NCBI RefSeq assembly: GCF_003385495.1
Contig: NZ_QNUH01000014.1
Coordinates: 26,534-90,533, forward strand
Direction of reading: 5' to 3'
From: Chryseobacterium elymi
GTDB lineage: Bacteria; Bacteroidota; Bacteroidia; Flavobacteriales; Weeksellaceae
Length of the DNA: 64,000 bases
This document shows, piece after piece, positions 25,235-33,897 of the stretch. The position numbers and the translations under genes are program-made. Within the stretch, counting starts at the first letter, position 1; each line of letters begins with the position of its first letter. Below the pieces are notes generated by a model, which saw only the letters and a program-made list of their open reading frames with translations, made no database searches and was not told where the DNA came from.

Positions 25235-26134
25235 ATGGCTAAATCTGTAGATGAGTTTAATAAGAAAAGGCTTCGGTCAAGCAATATTACAGTCGTAATA
25301 AGTATCGCATTAGTGTTATTTTTGTTAGGATTAATGGGGCTTATTTTAATCAATGCCCAAAAGTATTCCGACTATATTAAAGAGCAGCTGGTCGTGAATG
25401 CTTATTTTGATGAGAACTATGATGCGAAAGATTCTGTAAAGATTGCAAAACTAGAAGAAGAAACTTTTAAAAAGGTACAGACCTTAGCTCCTGTAAAAAA
25501 AGCAACCTATATCTCACGGGACATGGCGGCTCAAGAAGCCAAAAAAACAATGGGGATAGACAGCGATGCACTTTTTGAGGAAAATATTTTCCCTTCGTCT
25601 ATCGAAGTTGCGTTAAAGCCAGAATACGTAGATCCTGCAAAAATTGATGGGGCAATTAAAGTGATCAAAGCCGTTCCTGGTATTATAGATGTTAAGAACG
25701 ACAGTACTTTGATGGTAGATGTTTATAACAACCTCAGCAGAATTCTGAAGTGGATCCTGGGATTCTCTATTCTGTTTCTTGTCCTGGCTGTAGTGCTGAT
25801 TAACAACTCGATCAGACTCAAAATATTCTCCAAAAGATTTATCATTAAAACGATGCAGCTCGTTGGGGCAAAAAGAAGATTCATCCTTAAGCCGTTTATC
25901 ATCGAAGCCATTATTTTAGGGGCTATCGGATCAGTGATTGGACTTCTGGCACTGGGAGGAGTTTGGTATTATTTTACAAGCCAGATTGGTTCAGCTTTCG
26001 TACAGGATAACAACCAGTACTTCTGGCTGATTGTATTAGTGCTTGGTGTAGGGATTTTTATTTCTGTTTTAAGTACCATTTTCGCTACATGGAGATTCTT
26101 AAAATCAAACGTTGACGACTTATATTACTCTTAA
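25235..26134 (+). CDS. ftsX: Cell division protein FtsX
   Basis: A 299-residue FtsX-type membrane subunit. There are four transmembrane segments (about 19-41, 170-192, 220-245 and 262-285). A large extracytoplasmic loop lies between the first two (about 45-168, with FPSSIEVALKPEYVDPAK), and the cytoplasmic end carries the family motif TMQLVGAKRRFILKPFIIEA. FtsX with FtsE regulates peptidoglycan hydrolases at the septum; ftsE is not in this window. The DUF3098 gene follows after 2 bases. Confidence 0.92.
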   Translation: MAKSVDEFNKKRLRSSNITVVISIALVLFLLGLMGLILINAQKYSDYIKEQLVVNAYFDENYDAKDSVKIAKLEEETFKKVQTLAPVKKATYISRDMAAQEAKKTMGIDSDALFEENIFPSSIEVALKPEYVDPAKIDGAIKVIKAVPGIIDVKNDSTLMVDVYNNLSRILKWILGFSILFLVLAVVLINNSIRLKIFSKRFIIKTMQLVGAKRRFILKPFIIEAIILGAIGSVIGLLALGGVWYYFTSQIGSAFVQDNNQYFWLIVLVLGVGIFISVLSTIFATWRFLKSNVDDLYYS

Positions 26135-26136
26135 TA

Positions 26137-26433
26137 ATGAGCAAAAAAACAAATAAATTCGCCGCTTCAGAGTTTGGCAAGGAAACCGAAGTACAACAGG
26201 AAAATACCTTTTACTTCGGACAGCAGAACTTCAAGTGGATGCTGATAGGGCTGGCTTTCATCGTAGTAGGTTTCCTGCTGATGATGGGGCCGGATGCTAA
26301 TACGGTAGACGGTAAATTTGATCCTAATTCATGGAATGACGGTATTTTTTCCATCCGCAGGATCAGAATTGCGCCACTGTTTATAGTGATAGGCTTTGGA
26401 ATAGAAGTTTATGCTATTTTAAAAAGAAAATAA
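26137..26433 (+). CDS. DUF3098 small membrane protein
   Basis: A 98-residue protein with two transmembrane segments (about 34-50, WMLIGLAFIVVGFLLMM, and about 75-93) and the DUF3098 signature LMMGPDANTVDGKFDPNSWND and SIRRIRIAP. In Bacteroidetes it is typically found between ftsX and uppP, as here. It may assist the divisome or envelope, but no function is established. Confidence 0.88.
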   Translation: MSKKTNKFAASEFGKETEVQQENTFYFGQQNFKWMLIGLAFIVVGFLLMMGPDANTVDGKFDPNSWNDGIFSIRRIRIAPLFIVIGFGIEVYAILKRK

Positions 26434-26536
26434 AATCAATACATTCTTTATTTAGAGATTAAAGGGTTAAGGAATTTAGAAAGACTTTCTACATTTCAGA
26501 ATCTTTTAATCTTTAAATTTTTTATATACACAAAAT

Positions 26537-27355
26537 ATGGATTTAATTAAAGCAATCATTATTGCTATTATTGAAGGGCTTACAGAGTATCTTCCTATTT
26601 CTTCTACGGCACACATGGGATTTGCAGCGAACCTTTTGGGTCTGCAGGATGATGAATTTCTGAAAATGTTTCAGGTATCCATTCAGTTCGGTGCTATTTT
26701 ATCTGTTGTAGTAGCGTATTGGAAAAAGTTTTTTGATCTGAAAAATCTTCAGTTTTATTATAAACTTGCTTTTGCAGTAGTTCCGGCATTGGTTCTGGGG
26801 TATTTATTTGATGATAAAATTGAATCCGTCCTTGGAAACCAGATTGCCATTTCTTCAGTGCTCGTATTGGGAGGTGTGGTCCTTCTTTTCGCAGACAAAT
26901 GGTTCAAGAACCTTACAATTGATGATGAAAAAGGGATTACCATAAGAAAAGCAATCACAATAGGCTTCTGGCAGTGTCTTGCAATGATGCCGGGAACCAG
27001 CCGCAGTGCAGCTTCTATTATTGGAGGAATGTCACAGGGGCTGACCAGAAAGGCTGCTGCAGAATTTTCTTTCTTTCTGGCCGTTCCGACAATGCTGGCA
27101 GTAACGGTATATTCCGTTTTCCTGAAAACATGGGGGAAAGAAACCGCACACCCTCAGAAAGGATATGAAATGATCATGGCATCTCAGGATCACATTATGA
27201 TCTTTGTGGTAGGAAATATTGTCGCATTTATTGTGGCGTTGATCGCCATTAAAGCATTCATCGGAGTACTTAATAAATATGGTTTCAAACCTTGGGGCTG
27301 GTACCGTATTTTTGTAGGAATTGCTTTGTTGATTTATTTCTATTTCTTTAAATAA
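26537..27355 (+). CDS. uppP: Undecaprenyl-diphosphate phosphatase
   Basis: A 272-residue BacA/UppP integral membrane enzyme that dephosphorylates undecaprenyl pyrophosphate, recycling the lipid carrier for peptidoglycan and other glycans. It carries the two family motifs, EGLTEYLPISSTAHM near the N-terminus and PGTSRSAASIIGGMSQGLTRKAAAEFSF in the middle (catalytic glutamate, serine and arginine). About eight hydrophobic segments are visible. The gap to the upstream DUF3098 gene is 103 bases, so it may have its own promoter. Confidence 0.95.
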   Translation: MDLIKAIIIAIIEGLTEYLPISSTAHMGFAANLLGLQDDEFLKMFQVSIQFGAILSVVVAYWKKFFDLKNLQFYYKLAFAVVPALVLGYLFDDKIESVLGNQIAISSVLVLGGVVLLFADKWFKNLTIDDEKGITIRKAITIGFWQCLAMMPGTSRSAASIIGGMSQGLTRKAAAEFSFFLAVPTMLAVTVYSVFLKTWGKETAHPQKGYEMIMASQDHIMIFVVGNIVAFIVALIAIKAFIGVLNKYGFKPWGWYRIFVGIALLIYFYFFK

Positions 27356-27359
27356 GCCT

Positions 27360-27809
27360 ATGAAAAGTAATATTTTAAAAATATTGGCTTTTTCCGGCCT
27401 GATTGTGTCCTGTGCTCCGGCACATACGCTGTTTGTGAAAAATAATACAGGAGAAAGAATAGAATTTTTCGTTGAGCTGAAAGAAAAAAATCTTGCTGAA
27501 GATCTATTGATCTGTAAGGAGCTTGTCCCGGACGAAAAACTGGACCACAAACCTTTTATGGAATATTCCAAAGAAGGAAAATGTTACCGTCAGAAAATTA
27601 CATCTGTTAGCAAAACCAGTTATAAATTTAATTTACCTGAAAATTATACAGTGAATATTGCCCCGAATAATTCGGTATACCCTTTTCAGAATATATACTA
27701 CTTCATAGGTGATAAAAAATGCTTTGTTAATGTAGAAAATGGACCTGATTGCAAACAGAAGGTCAATAAGCTGCCAAGCTTAGTAAGTATTACCGAAATT
27801 TTAGAATAA
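27360..27809 (+). CDS. Small lipoprotein of unknown function
   Basis: A 149-residue protein with a lipoprotein signal (MKSNILKILAFSGLIVSC, lipobox cysteine 18). The mature part has scattered cysteines (CKELVPD, KCYRQ, KCFVN, DCKQ) that could form disulfides in the periplasm. No family recognised. It starts 4 bases after uppP, and its stop codon overlaps the truB start (TAATG), so the three are very probably translated from one message. Confidence 0.75.
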   Translation: MKSNILKILAFSGLIVSCAPAHTLFVKNNTGERIEFFVELKEKNLAEDLLICKELVPDEKLDHKPFMEYSKEGKCYRQKITSVSKTSYKFNLPENYTVNIAPNNSVYPFQNIYYFIGDKKCFVNVENGPDCKQKVNKLPSLVSITEILE

Positions 27810-28507
27810 TGACAGCTGAAGAACTGCAATCAGGATATGTGTTTTTATTGGACAAACCTTTGGACTGGACCTCTTTCCAGGCTGTCAATAAAATGAAATA
27901 TAAACTCAAAAGAGAATTTAATCTTCCCAAGAAATTTAAAATAGGCCACGCAGGAACCTTAGATCCGAGAGCAACCGGTCTGCTTATTGTCTGCTGCGGA
28001 AAATTTACAAAGAAAATTCCCGAAATTCAGGATGCTCCCAAAGAATACTGGACAGAAATCAAAATAGGAGTACAGACAGAATCCTATGATACGGAAAAAC
28101 CAGAGATCCTTCATCAGAATATTGCCCACGTTACAGAACAGCAAGTCAAAGAAACTCTTGAAAAATTCGTTGGGGAAATAGAGCAGAAACCTCCGGTATA
28201 CTCAGCCATAAAAATTGATGGACAGAGAGCTTATAATTTAGCTAGAGCAGGAGAAGAAGTTGAAATGAAATCCAGGAAAACGACAATCTTCTACATTAAA
28301 GATATTAACATTGAATTTCCTTTGGTCAGCTTTACGGTAGGATGTTCAAAAGGTACCTATATCAGAAGTCTGGCTCATGACATTGGGCAGGAGCTGGGAG
28401 TGGGGGCTTATCTTACACAGCTTAGGCGCACAAAAATCGGAGATTATGCGATTGAAAATGCGACTGCTGATTTTTTAGAAAACGAGTACAGATTTGAAAA
28501 TTTATAA
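27809..28507 (+). CDS. truB: tRNA pseudouridine(55) synthase
   Basis: A 232-residue TruB that makes pseudouridine 55 in the T loop of tRNAs. The catalytic motif GHAGTLDPRATGLL places the nucleophile at Asp52. KPPVYSAIKIDGQRAYNLAR and CSKGTYIRSLAHDIG are also conserved. The protein ends shortly after QLRRTKIGDY, so the C-terminal PUA domain of E. coli TruB is absent, as usual in Bacteroidetes. The start overlaps the stop of the upstream lipoprotein gene. Confidence 0.95.
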   Translation: MTAEELQSGYVFLLDKPLDWTSFQAVNKMKYKLKREFNLPKKFKIGHAGTLDPRATGLLIVCCGKFTKKIPEIQDAPKEYWTEIKIGVQTESYDTEKPEILHQNIAHVTEQQVKETLEKFVGEIEQKPPVYSAIKIDGQRAYNLARAGEEVEMKSRKTTIFYIKDINIEFPLVSFTVGCSKGTYIRSLAHDIGQELGVGAYLTQLRRTKIGDYAIENATADFLENEYRFENL

Positions 28508-28566
28508 TTAAATCGTATTTTTAACGATACTGGAAGTGAAAATTATAGAGGTTACGGAGAAGACTA

Positions 28567-29289
28567 ATGGAAAAAACGCGCATCAATAAATATTTATCAG
28601 AAGTTGGCTATTGTTCAAGAAGAGCCGCAGATAAACTTTTGGAGGAAGGAAGGATAACAATTAACGGAAAGGTCCCGGAAATGGGAACCAAAGTTTCTGA
28701 TGAAGATCTTGTAGAAGTAGATGGAAAACCGATCCGTGAATCGCAGGATAAGCCTATCTACATCGCTTTTAACAAGCCTGTGGGGATTGTGTGCACTACA
28801 GATACCAAACGTGAAAAAAACAATATCGTTGACTATATCAATCACCCGAAAAGAATTTTCCCGATTGGAAGACTGGATAAGCCCAGTGAAGGCCTGATTC
28901 TTTTGACCAGCGACGGCGATATCGTAAACAAAATTCTAAGGGCAAGAAATAACCACGAAAAAGAATATATTGTACGTCTTGACAAACCTATGTCACCCAA
29001 ATTCCTTGATAAAATGAGGAATGGTGTTCCGATCCTGGATACCGTCACTAAAAAATGTGAAGTTGAAAGAATCGACGATATGACGTTCCGTATCATTCTT
29101 ACTCAGGGACTGAACAGGCAAATCCGAAGAATGTGCGAATACCTCGGTTATGAAGTGAAAAAACTGAAGCGTATCCGTATTATGAACATCAAGCTGGATC
29201 TTCCTGTTGGAAAATGGCGTGACCTTACAGAAGAGGAACTGAGTTCGCTTAACAACCTCCTTTCTGATTCTGTCAAAACAGTCGATTAA
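28567..29289 (+). CDS. rluF: 23S rRNA pseudouridine synthase, RluF type
   Basis: A 240-residue RsuA-family synthase with an N-terminal S4 RNA-binding domain (about 4-52, [18 protein letters not shown]) and a catalytic domain with [10 protein letters not shown] (catalytic Asp104). The C-terminal half ([67 protein letters not shown]) follows RluF closely rather than RluB or RluE. The expected product is pseudouridine at 23S position 2604. It lies 59 bases after truB, and a clear terminator follows. Confidence 0.9.
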   Translation: MEKTRINKYLSEVGYCSRRAADKLLEEGRITINGKVPEMGTKVSDEDLVEVDGKPIRESQDKPIYIAFNKPVGIVCTTDTKREKNNIVDYINHPKRIFPIGRLDKPSEGLILLTSDGDIVNKILRARNNHEKEYIVRLDKPMSPKFLDKMRNGVPILDTVTKKCEVERIDDMTFRIILTQGLNRQIRRMCEYLGYEVKKLKRIRIMNIKLDLPVGKWRDLTEEELSSLNNLLSDSVKTVD

Positions 29290-29313
29290 GATTGTATCAT
29301 AAATAATATGATG

Positions 29314-29347
29314 GTAAGCAGGGATATTTCTCCTGCTTACTTTTTTT
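29314..29347 (+). terminator. Terminator after rluF
   Basis: GTAAGCAGG / CCTGCTTAC with a 9-base loop and a T run. Confidence 0.85.
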
Positions 29348-29530
29348 ATTCCTGTTTTCTGGTAAGGGAAATCAGAATTTCTGTCTCCAATTAATCTATC
29401 TGAATAAATATAATAGAAAAGATACTTTGAATGTTGTTTTTTAATAATATTCACACATTGGTGTGATATTTTTAGTTTGTTAGTGAAAATATATTATATT
29501 TATAATAATAACTATTAAAACTAAAAAACC

Positions 29531-30751
29531 ATGAAATTTAAATTTAATCTACTTTCTCTTATTATTTTAATAACATTTTCTAATTGTCAGAATGATAACC
29601 ATAATTCGGATCTTCCGCACGATTCTTCTTTTTACATTGACTATAGAAGCCTGAAAGGATTACCAGATGGAATAGCTGTTATTGAGCTTGATCCTGAAGC
29701 CCCCAATTTTGGACATATTAGCAGCCAACTTGAATTAGGCATTGGTGTCCTGCCTCATCATCTTTATTATAATCAGAGTGCAAACAAATTATTTACCACT
29801 GCCTTAGGAGGGAGTTATCTTTACCAGATAAAAACGGAAAAAGACAAAAACGGACAGCCAAAACTAGTTAATGCAACACCTATTGATACAGGTGAGAATA
29901 CAGTAGGAGAAAATTTGTTTTTTACCAATGATGGAAGATATTTTATGACTTTCATGGGAGGGGCAGGAGGACCAAGAGATGGCAGTATAGGTGTTTTTAA
30001 CGCAAATAACAACCAGCTTATCAAAACTATTAAAGCACCGATTCAAACCAATCCCAATCAATTTATTATGTATCCGCATGGGATTTCTGTTAATGAGGAA
30101 AAAGGAATAATGATGGTCACCTCAACCATTCACCCGGATCTTACTACCGGAATGGGAAATACCTGTACTTTATTAGATCTGAATACCTATGAATTAAAAG
30201 AGACCTATCTGGTAGCAGACTCACAAACGGATATGTCCAGTCCTGTCGAGGTTCTGTTGCTACGTGGAAAATTTCCGCAATATGCCCTTGCAACGACAAT
30301 GCTGGGTGGCGATATCTGGATTGCTCCATACAATGCTGCAACCAAGAAGTATGATGCTTTTAGTAAAATATTTGACGGAAGTACACAAGGATTAGGTTGG
30401 GCACTCGAAATGTACATCGATGATAACAGCAGGCTTTATGTAAGTTTTGCAGATCCCGGAAAAGTTTTGGTCTTTGATATAAGTAATCTTCCTCAACTAA
30501 AGCTTTTAAAAACCCTTACCGCGGATAAAGGAGCACATCACATGGTTTTCTTTAAAACCAAAAAAGGAAAAGAAGTTGTAGCAGTACAAAATAACCTGTT
30601 GGATATTCCTAACTTAAATTCCGGCACCATCAGTGTCATTGAAATTGAGACTGGGAAAACATTGGGTACTGTCGATTTACGAACCAAATATGGAATACTA
30701 CCTGAATCAATTGAAGGAACCAATGGTCCCAGCAGCTATATGCATCACTAA
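29531..30751 (+). CDS. Beta-propeller lipoprotein (YncE-like)
   Basis: A 406-residue lipoprotein (MKFKFNLLSLIILITFSNC, cysteine 19) whose mature part shows repeated beta-propeller strands: NKLFTTALGGSYLYQI, GRYFMTFMGG, GTISVIEIETGKTLGTV. Histidines occur at regular places (GVLPHHLYYN, YPHGISV, GAHHMVFF and the final YMHH). This pattern recalls metal-binding propellers such as the SBP56/methanethiol oxidase group, but the sequence is not close enough to name it. It is a single gene with its own terminator. Lactonase or YVTN-repeat binding protein are alternatives. Confidence 0.7.
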   Translation: MKFKFNLLSLIILITFSNCQNDNHNSDLPHDSSFYIDYRSLKGLPDGIAVIELDPEAPNFGHISSQLELGIGVLPHHLYYNQSANKLFTTALGGSYLYQIKTEKDKNGQPKLVNATPIDTGENTVGENLFFTNDGRYFMTFMGGAGGPRDGSIGVFNANNNQLIKTIKAPIQTNPNQFIMYPHGISVNEEKGIMMVTSTIHPDLTTGMGNTCTLLDLNTYELKETYLVADSQTDMSSPVEVLLLRGKFPQYALATTMLGGDIWIAPYNAATKKYDAFSKIFDGSTQGLGWALEMYIDDNSRLYVSFADPGKVLVFDISNLPQLKLLKTLTADKGAHHMVFFKTKKGKEVVAVQNNLLDIPNLNSGTISVIEIETGKTLGTVDLRTKYGILPESIEGTNGPSSYMHH

Positions 30752-30776
30752 AATTTAAAATAATGCGCCAGATTAG

Positions 30777-30818
30777 AAACTATCCAAAATAGCACATATT
30801 GTTTTGGGTAGTTTTTAT
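30777..30818. terminator. Terminator between converging propeller and HhH genes
   Basis: AAACTATCCAAAA / TTTTGGGTAGTTT (one G-T pair) with flanking A/T runs. It serves both directions. Confidence 0.75.
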
Positions 30819-30832
30819 TATATAGTTTCCAG

Positions 30833-32104
30833 TTATTTTAAATATAATTTCATTCTTTCTTCATACTCAGGCTTTAATTTTAAAAGCTTCAGAATTTTCT
30901 TATCATCCGTGTAGGTAGTCCGGTAGAATATGATCTTATCAGCAGAATATTTGAAGTAGGGATGATCTTTCAGCCATTCTTCAGGAGCTTCTGTTAGAGT
31001 ATATTTAGGAACATTTGAAACATCCAGCGGAGCAATAGAAATTAATTTTTGAACCAAATTTTTATCAATATTATAGGTGTCTAAAATTTGTTGTTTATTG
31101 ACAAAACCTCTCAGTTTTTTTCTAAATCCGATCATCGATCCCGCACTTTTTTCATCCAAACCAAATTCCAGCAATTGCTTGAAAGTGATCATATTTAAAT
31201 CAATTTTTGAAAAATCAGTTTCCTGTTTTTGAGGGGTTGTATTTATATTGAGTTTAATATAAGGACTTAATTCCTGGAACTTTTCCGGAGAAATAACAAC
31301 GCATTTCTTTATGTCTTCAAGAGATTTGAAGTCTCCTCTGAGATTTCTGTCCCGGTAATTGATAATTGTATTTGCCTGTTTTTCAGAAAACCCTAAACCT
31401 TTCCATCCATCCAGATCTAAAGTATTGGGATCAAATGAATGATACTGAATAGTAGATTTTATGGCGTACTGATGACCTGATTTTCTGAAATTATCAGGTG
31501 CTTTTACCGGAAGCAGTATATAAGGCTCAAGTTTGCTGTAATTTTCTGAAGAGATGATAAAACATTCTCTGAATTTTTCTTTACTTACGAAACTTCCTCC
31601 CAAATAATTCCTGTATTTTAAGATAGCTTCCGCCTGCTTTTCACTGAAACCCATTTTCATCCATTCCGAAGCAGAAAGAGCATCCGGATTGAATTTTTTA
31701 GAAACGAAAATTTCTTTCTTGTCATTAGTTTTAAACTTTTCAAAGTGACGGTCTTTGCCGTTTTCAGGAAGCAGAATGAAAGATTCCAGTGCAGTGAATT
31801 TCTCTTCAGAAATTGCATAGCATTTTTTGAGCTGTTCTTTTGATGTAAATTCACCTCCTACAATTTTTTTATAATTAAGAATCGCAGAGACCTGCTTTTC
31901 AGAAAACCCTAAATGCGTCCATTGTTTTGCATCAAGGTTATTAGGATCAAAATCAGACAGGTTGAGAGTAACAGAGCTTTCAGTAATGAATTTTACCTCA
32001 GGGAAATCTTCTTTTTCCCGGCTGGTATACTTCTGAAAAGCCAGCAGGACGATCAGCAGCATTCCCATGAATGCCAGTTTATGGTAATAGTTTTTTCTCA
32101 TCAT
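30833..32104 (-). CDS. Membrane-anchored protein of tandem helix-hairpin-helix modules
   Basis: A 423-residue protein with an N-terminal transmembrane anchor (about 10-24) and four similar modules of about 62 residues (51-113, 138-199, 223-285, 300-361), plus a degenerate fifth (about 374-423). Each module reads FDPNxLxxxxWxxLGFSEKQaxxIlnYr, then GxFxSKExlkkCyxISxExfxxLxxyI, the ComEA/Psf-like helix-hairpin-helix pattern. ComEA-type modules bind double-stranded DNA outside the inner membrane, but they normally occur once or twice. Five in a row with an anchor is unusual. There is no competence gene nearby. It could equally be a protein-binding scaffold. Confidence 0.82.
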   Translation of the reverse strand: MMRKNYYHKLAFMGMLLIVLLAFQKYTSREKEDFPEVKFITESSVTLNLSDFDPNNLDAKQWTHLGFSEKQVSAILNYKKIVGGEFTSKEQLKKCYAISEEKFTALESFILLPENGKDRHFEKFKTNDKKEIFVSKKFNPDALSASEWMKMGFSEKQAEAILKYRNYLGGSFVSKEKFRECFIISSENYSKLEPYILLPVKAPDNFRKSGHQYAIKSTIQYHSFDPNTLDLDGWKGLGFSEKQANTIINYRDRNLRGDFKSLEDIKKCVVISPEKFQELSPYIKLNINTTPQKQETDFSKIDLNMITFKQLLEFGLDEKSAGSMIGFRKKLRGFVNKQQILDTYNIDKNLVQKLISIAPLDVSNVPKYTLTEAPEEWLKDHPYFKYSADKIIFYRTTYTDDKKILKLLKLKPEYEERMKLYLK

Positions 32105-32338
32105 AAAGTAAACTTATCAATAAAAACAAGCCGAAGCAATGATGAAAAGCAGAAACGGGCGTTTTATCAAGTAAATTCAATACAATCACTTGATAAAATA
32201 AATTGAAATATATTGTATGCTAAATAATTTTAATGATTCTTAAAATCAATAGGTTACATTATTGTAGAAAGAACGGCAACAAGATGCCGAAAAGGTAACA
32301 GAATCTATTCTAAAATAGAAATTCTAAAAAAATTAAAA

Positions 32339-32683
32339 TTATTCGGAATCTCTGTCTGCCAGAGAAGCCTTCAGTTTCTGAAGCTCGGCTTTTATAAATT
32401 CAAGACGGTCAATGATAGTAACTGTTTCAGAAATTTTACTGTTGGTCGTCAAAGCAACCCTTGCTCCATCCAGTGTATAGCCTTTTTCCTTTACCAGATG
32501 GTAGATCATCTGCAGGTTCTTGATATCTTCAGGAGTAAAATACCGGTTGCCTTTCTTGTTCTTTTTAGGCTTGATAATAGGAAATTCCTGCTCCCAATAA
32601 CGTATTAATGAAGTATTTACATCGAAAGCTTTTGCAACCTCTCCAATGGAATAATACAGTTTGTCAGGTAAATTTATTTTCAT
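32339..32683 (-). CDS. MerR family transcriptional regulator
   Basis: A 114-residue regulator with an N-terminal winged-helix MerR domain (YYSIGEVAKAFDVNTSLIRYWEQEFP; wing GNRYFTPEDIKNLQMIYHLV) and a short C-terminal dimerisation coiled coil (about 85-110). No cysteine cluster for metal sensing is visible. ATG at 32683 is chosen because the farther in-frame ATG at 32734 overlaps the promoter. Its target is unknown; genes of this type in Flavobacteriia are commonly single. Confidence 0.9.
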   Translation of the reverse strand: MKINLPDKLYYSIGEVAKAFDVNTSLIRYWEQEFPIIKPKKNKKGNRYFTPEDIKNLQMIYHLVKEKGYTLDGARVALTTNSKISETVTIIDRLEFIKAELQKLKASLADRDSE

Positions 32684-32702
32684 TGTTACGAATCCTAAAA
32701 GC

Positions 32703-32735
32703 CAAAGATAAAAATTTTTTAACCTCGCATGCAAA
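32703..32735 (-). promoter_or_regulatory. Promoter of the MerR gene
   Basis: On the minus strand TTTG (32735-32732), 21-base spacer, TATCTTTG (32710-32703), a full match to the Bacteroidetes promoter. Confidence 0.75.
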
Positions 32736-32819
32736 TTATACAGCTTCTATTCATGTATTCCAGACAATATCAAAAATTTCCGGATAAAGAATTGATAAAA
32801 ACCTGTCTTTTTATGAAGC

Positions 32820-32850
32820 TTGTTTTTTCTCTCTTTTTACAGTACTTTTA
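32820..32850 (+). promoter_or_regulatory. Candidate promoter of the AraC-type gene
   Basis: TTG at 32820-32822, 20-base spacer, TACTTTTA at 32843-32850 (one mismatch to TAnnTTTG), 31 bases before the ATG. Confidence 0.45.
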
Positions 32851-32880
32851 TACAATAACTACGCCTGCATATTATCAGTA

Positions 32881-33762
32881 ATGAATTCTATCTCCGTTCT
32901 TCATATTGACCTTTTCCAGTCCGGCAGAAATACTTCCCATTTTTATTTCAATACCATGAAAGAACACCTGGTGGTAGGACACCGGCATATTGAAAAGCCG
33001 CACCGGCATGATTTCTATGCTGCTGTTCTTTTTACCCGGGGACAAGGAGTTCATGAGATCGATTTTCAAAAATATGATGTCTCTGAGGGAAGCCTTTTTT
33101 TTCTTTCTCCCGGACAGATCCACAGCTGGGAGCTTTCAGAAGATATTGACGGATATATTTTCTTTTGTTCTCAGGAATTTTACGAAATGCATTATGTAAA
33201 TCAGAAATTAAGAAACTTTCCGTTTTTCGGTTCCGTATCTTTTCCCAGGAAGCTGCAGCTGGATGCTGATGAGCTGATAAAAAACAAGATCTTATTTCAG
33301 GAGCTGGGAAGAGAGCATCAGTCCCAAAATCTTATGAAAGAAGGATTGATCCTTTCATTAATGTCTCATATTTTCATTAATTCAGCCAGGCTGTTTTCAA
33401 AAGAAATTGACAGCTTTTCTTCTTCCGCGAGCCTTTCTTATTTTAAACATTATCAGGATTTTGAAAACCTGATTGAGCAGCATTTTACAACTCAGAAATC
33501 TATATCTCATTACGCTTCGTTATTAGGAATTACCCCAAAACACCTGAACCGGATTGCACAGACCGTGGTTCAGAAAACAGCAACCGATGTTATCACTGAA
33601 AGAGTAGTGCTGGAAGCCAAAAGAATGCTGATGTACCTTGATGAAAGCCTTGTGGAAATTGCTTTCAGGCTTGGTTATGAAGAATATTCCTACTTTGTAA
33701 GAGTATTCCGGAAAAGTTCCGGAATGACTCCTACTCAGTTTATGAGAAAATACAAGGTTTAA
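32881..33762 (+). CDS. AraC family transcriptional regulator
   Basis: A 293-residue regulator. The N-terminal cupin domain (about 15-110) carries HRHIEKPHRHDFYAAVLFT and FLSPGQIHSWEL, the histidine-rich ligand pocket typical of sugar or small-aromatic sensors. The C-terminal double helix-turn-helix domain (about 195-293) ends in IAFRLGYEEYSYFVRVFRKSSGMTPTQF, the classic second-helix motif. No adjacent co-oriented target gene: downstream is the convergent ccoG. The effector cannot be told from the sequence. Confidence 0.92.
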   Translation: MNSISVLHIDLFQSGRNTSHFYFNTMKEHLVVGHRHIEKPHRHDFYAAVLFTRGQGVHEIDFQKYDVSEGSLFFLSPGQIHSWELSEDIDGYIFFCSQEFYEMHYVNQKLRNFPFFGSVSFPRKLQLDADELIKNKILFQELGREHQSQNLMKEGLILSLMSHIFINSARLFSKEIDSFSSSASLSYFKHYQDFENLIEQHFTTQKSISHYASLLGITPKHLNRIAQTVVQKTATDVITERVVLEAKRMLMYLDESLVEIAFRLGYEEYSYFVRVFRKSSGMTPTQFMRKYKV

Positions 33763-33825
33763 AATTTAATATTTAAAGATAGAATAGGGAAGACTGAAGA
33801 TAGATGTTTATCGAAGTCAAATCTC

Positions 33826-33897
33826 TCGTCTAGTGTCTGAAATCTGGCATCTGATATCTAAAATCTTGATTCTTGGTTCTTGTCTCTTGGTTCTCCT
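33826..33897. repeat. Degenerate CTTGGTT heptamer array behind ccoG
   Basis: Four 7-base units at 33865-33892 (CTTGATT, CTTGGTT, CTTGTCT, CTTGGTT) preceded by a TCTGAAATCT/ATCTGATATCT stretch. The array ends 5 bases from the ccoG stop codon. The same arrangement is seen at 38201-38279. Confidence 0.75.

Noticed and set aside
32684..32734. Longer start for the MerR gene (ATG at 32734).
   Set aside because: The extra region contains a perfect promoter and codes for a stretch not seen in MerR proteins.
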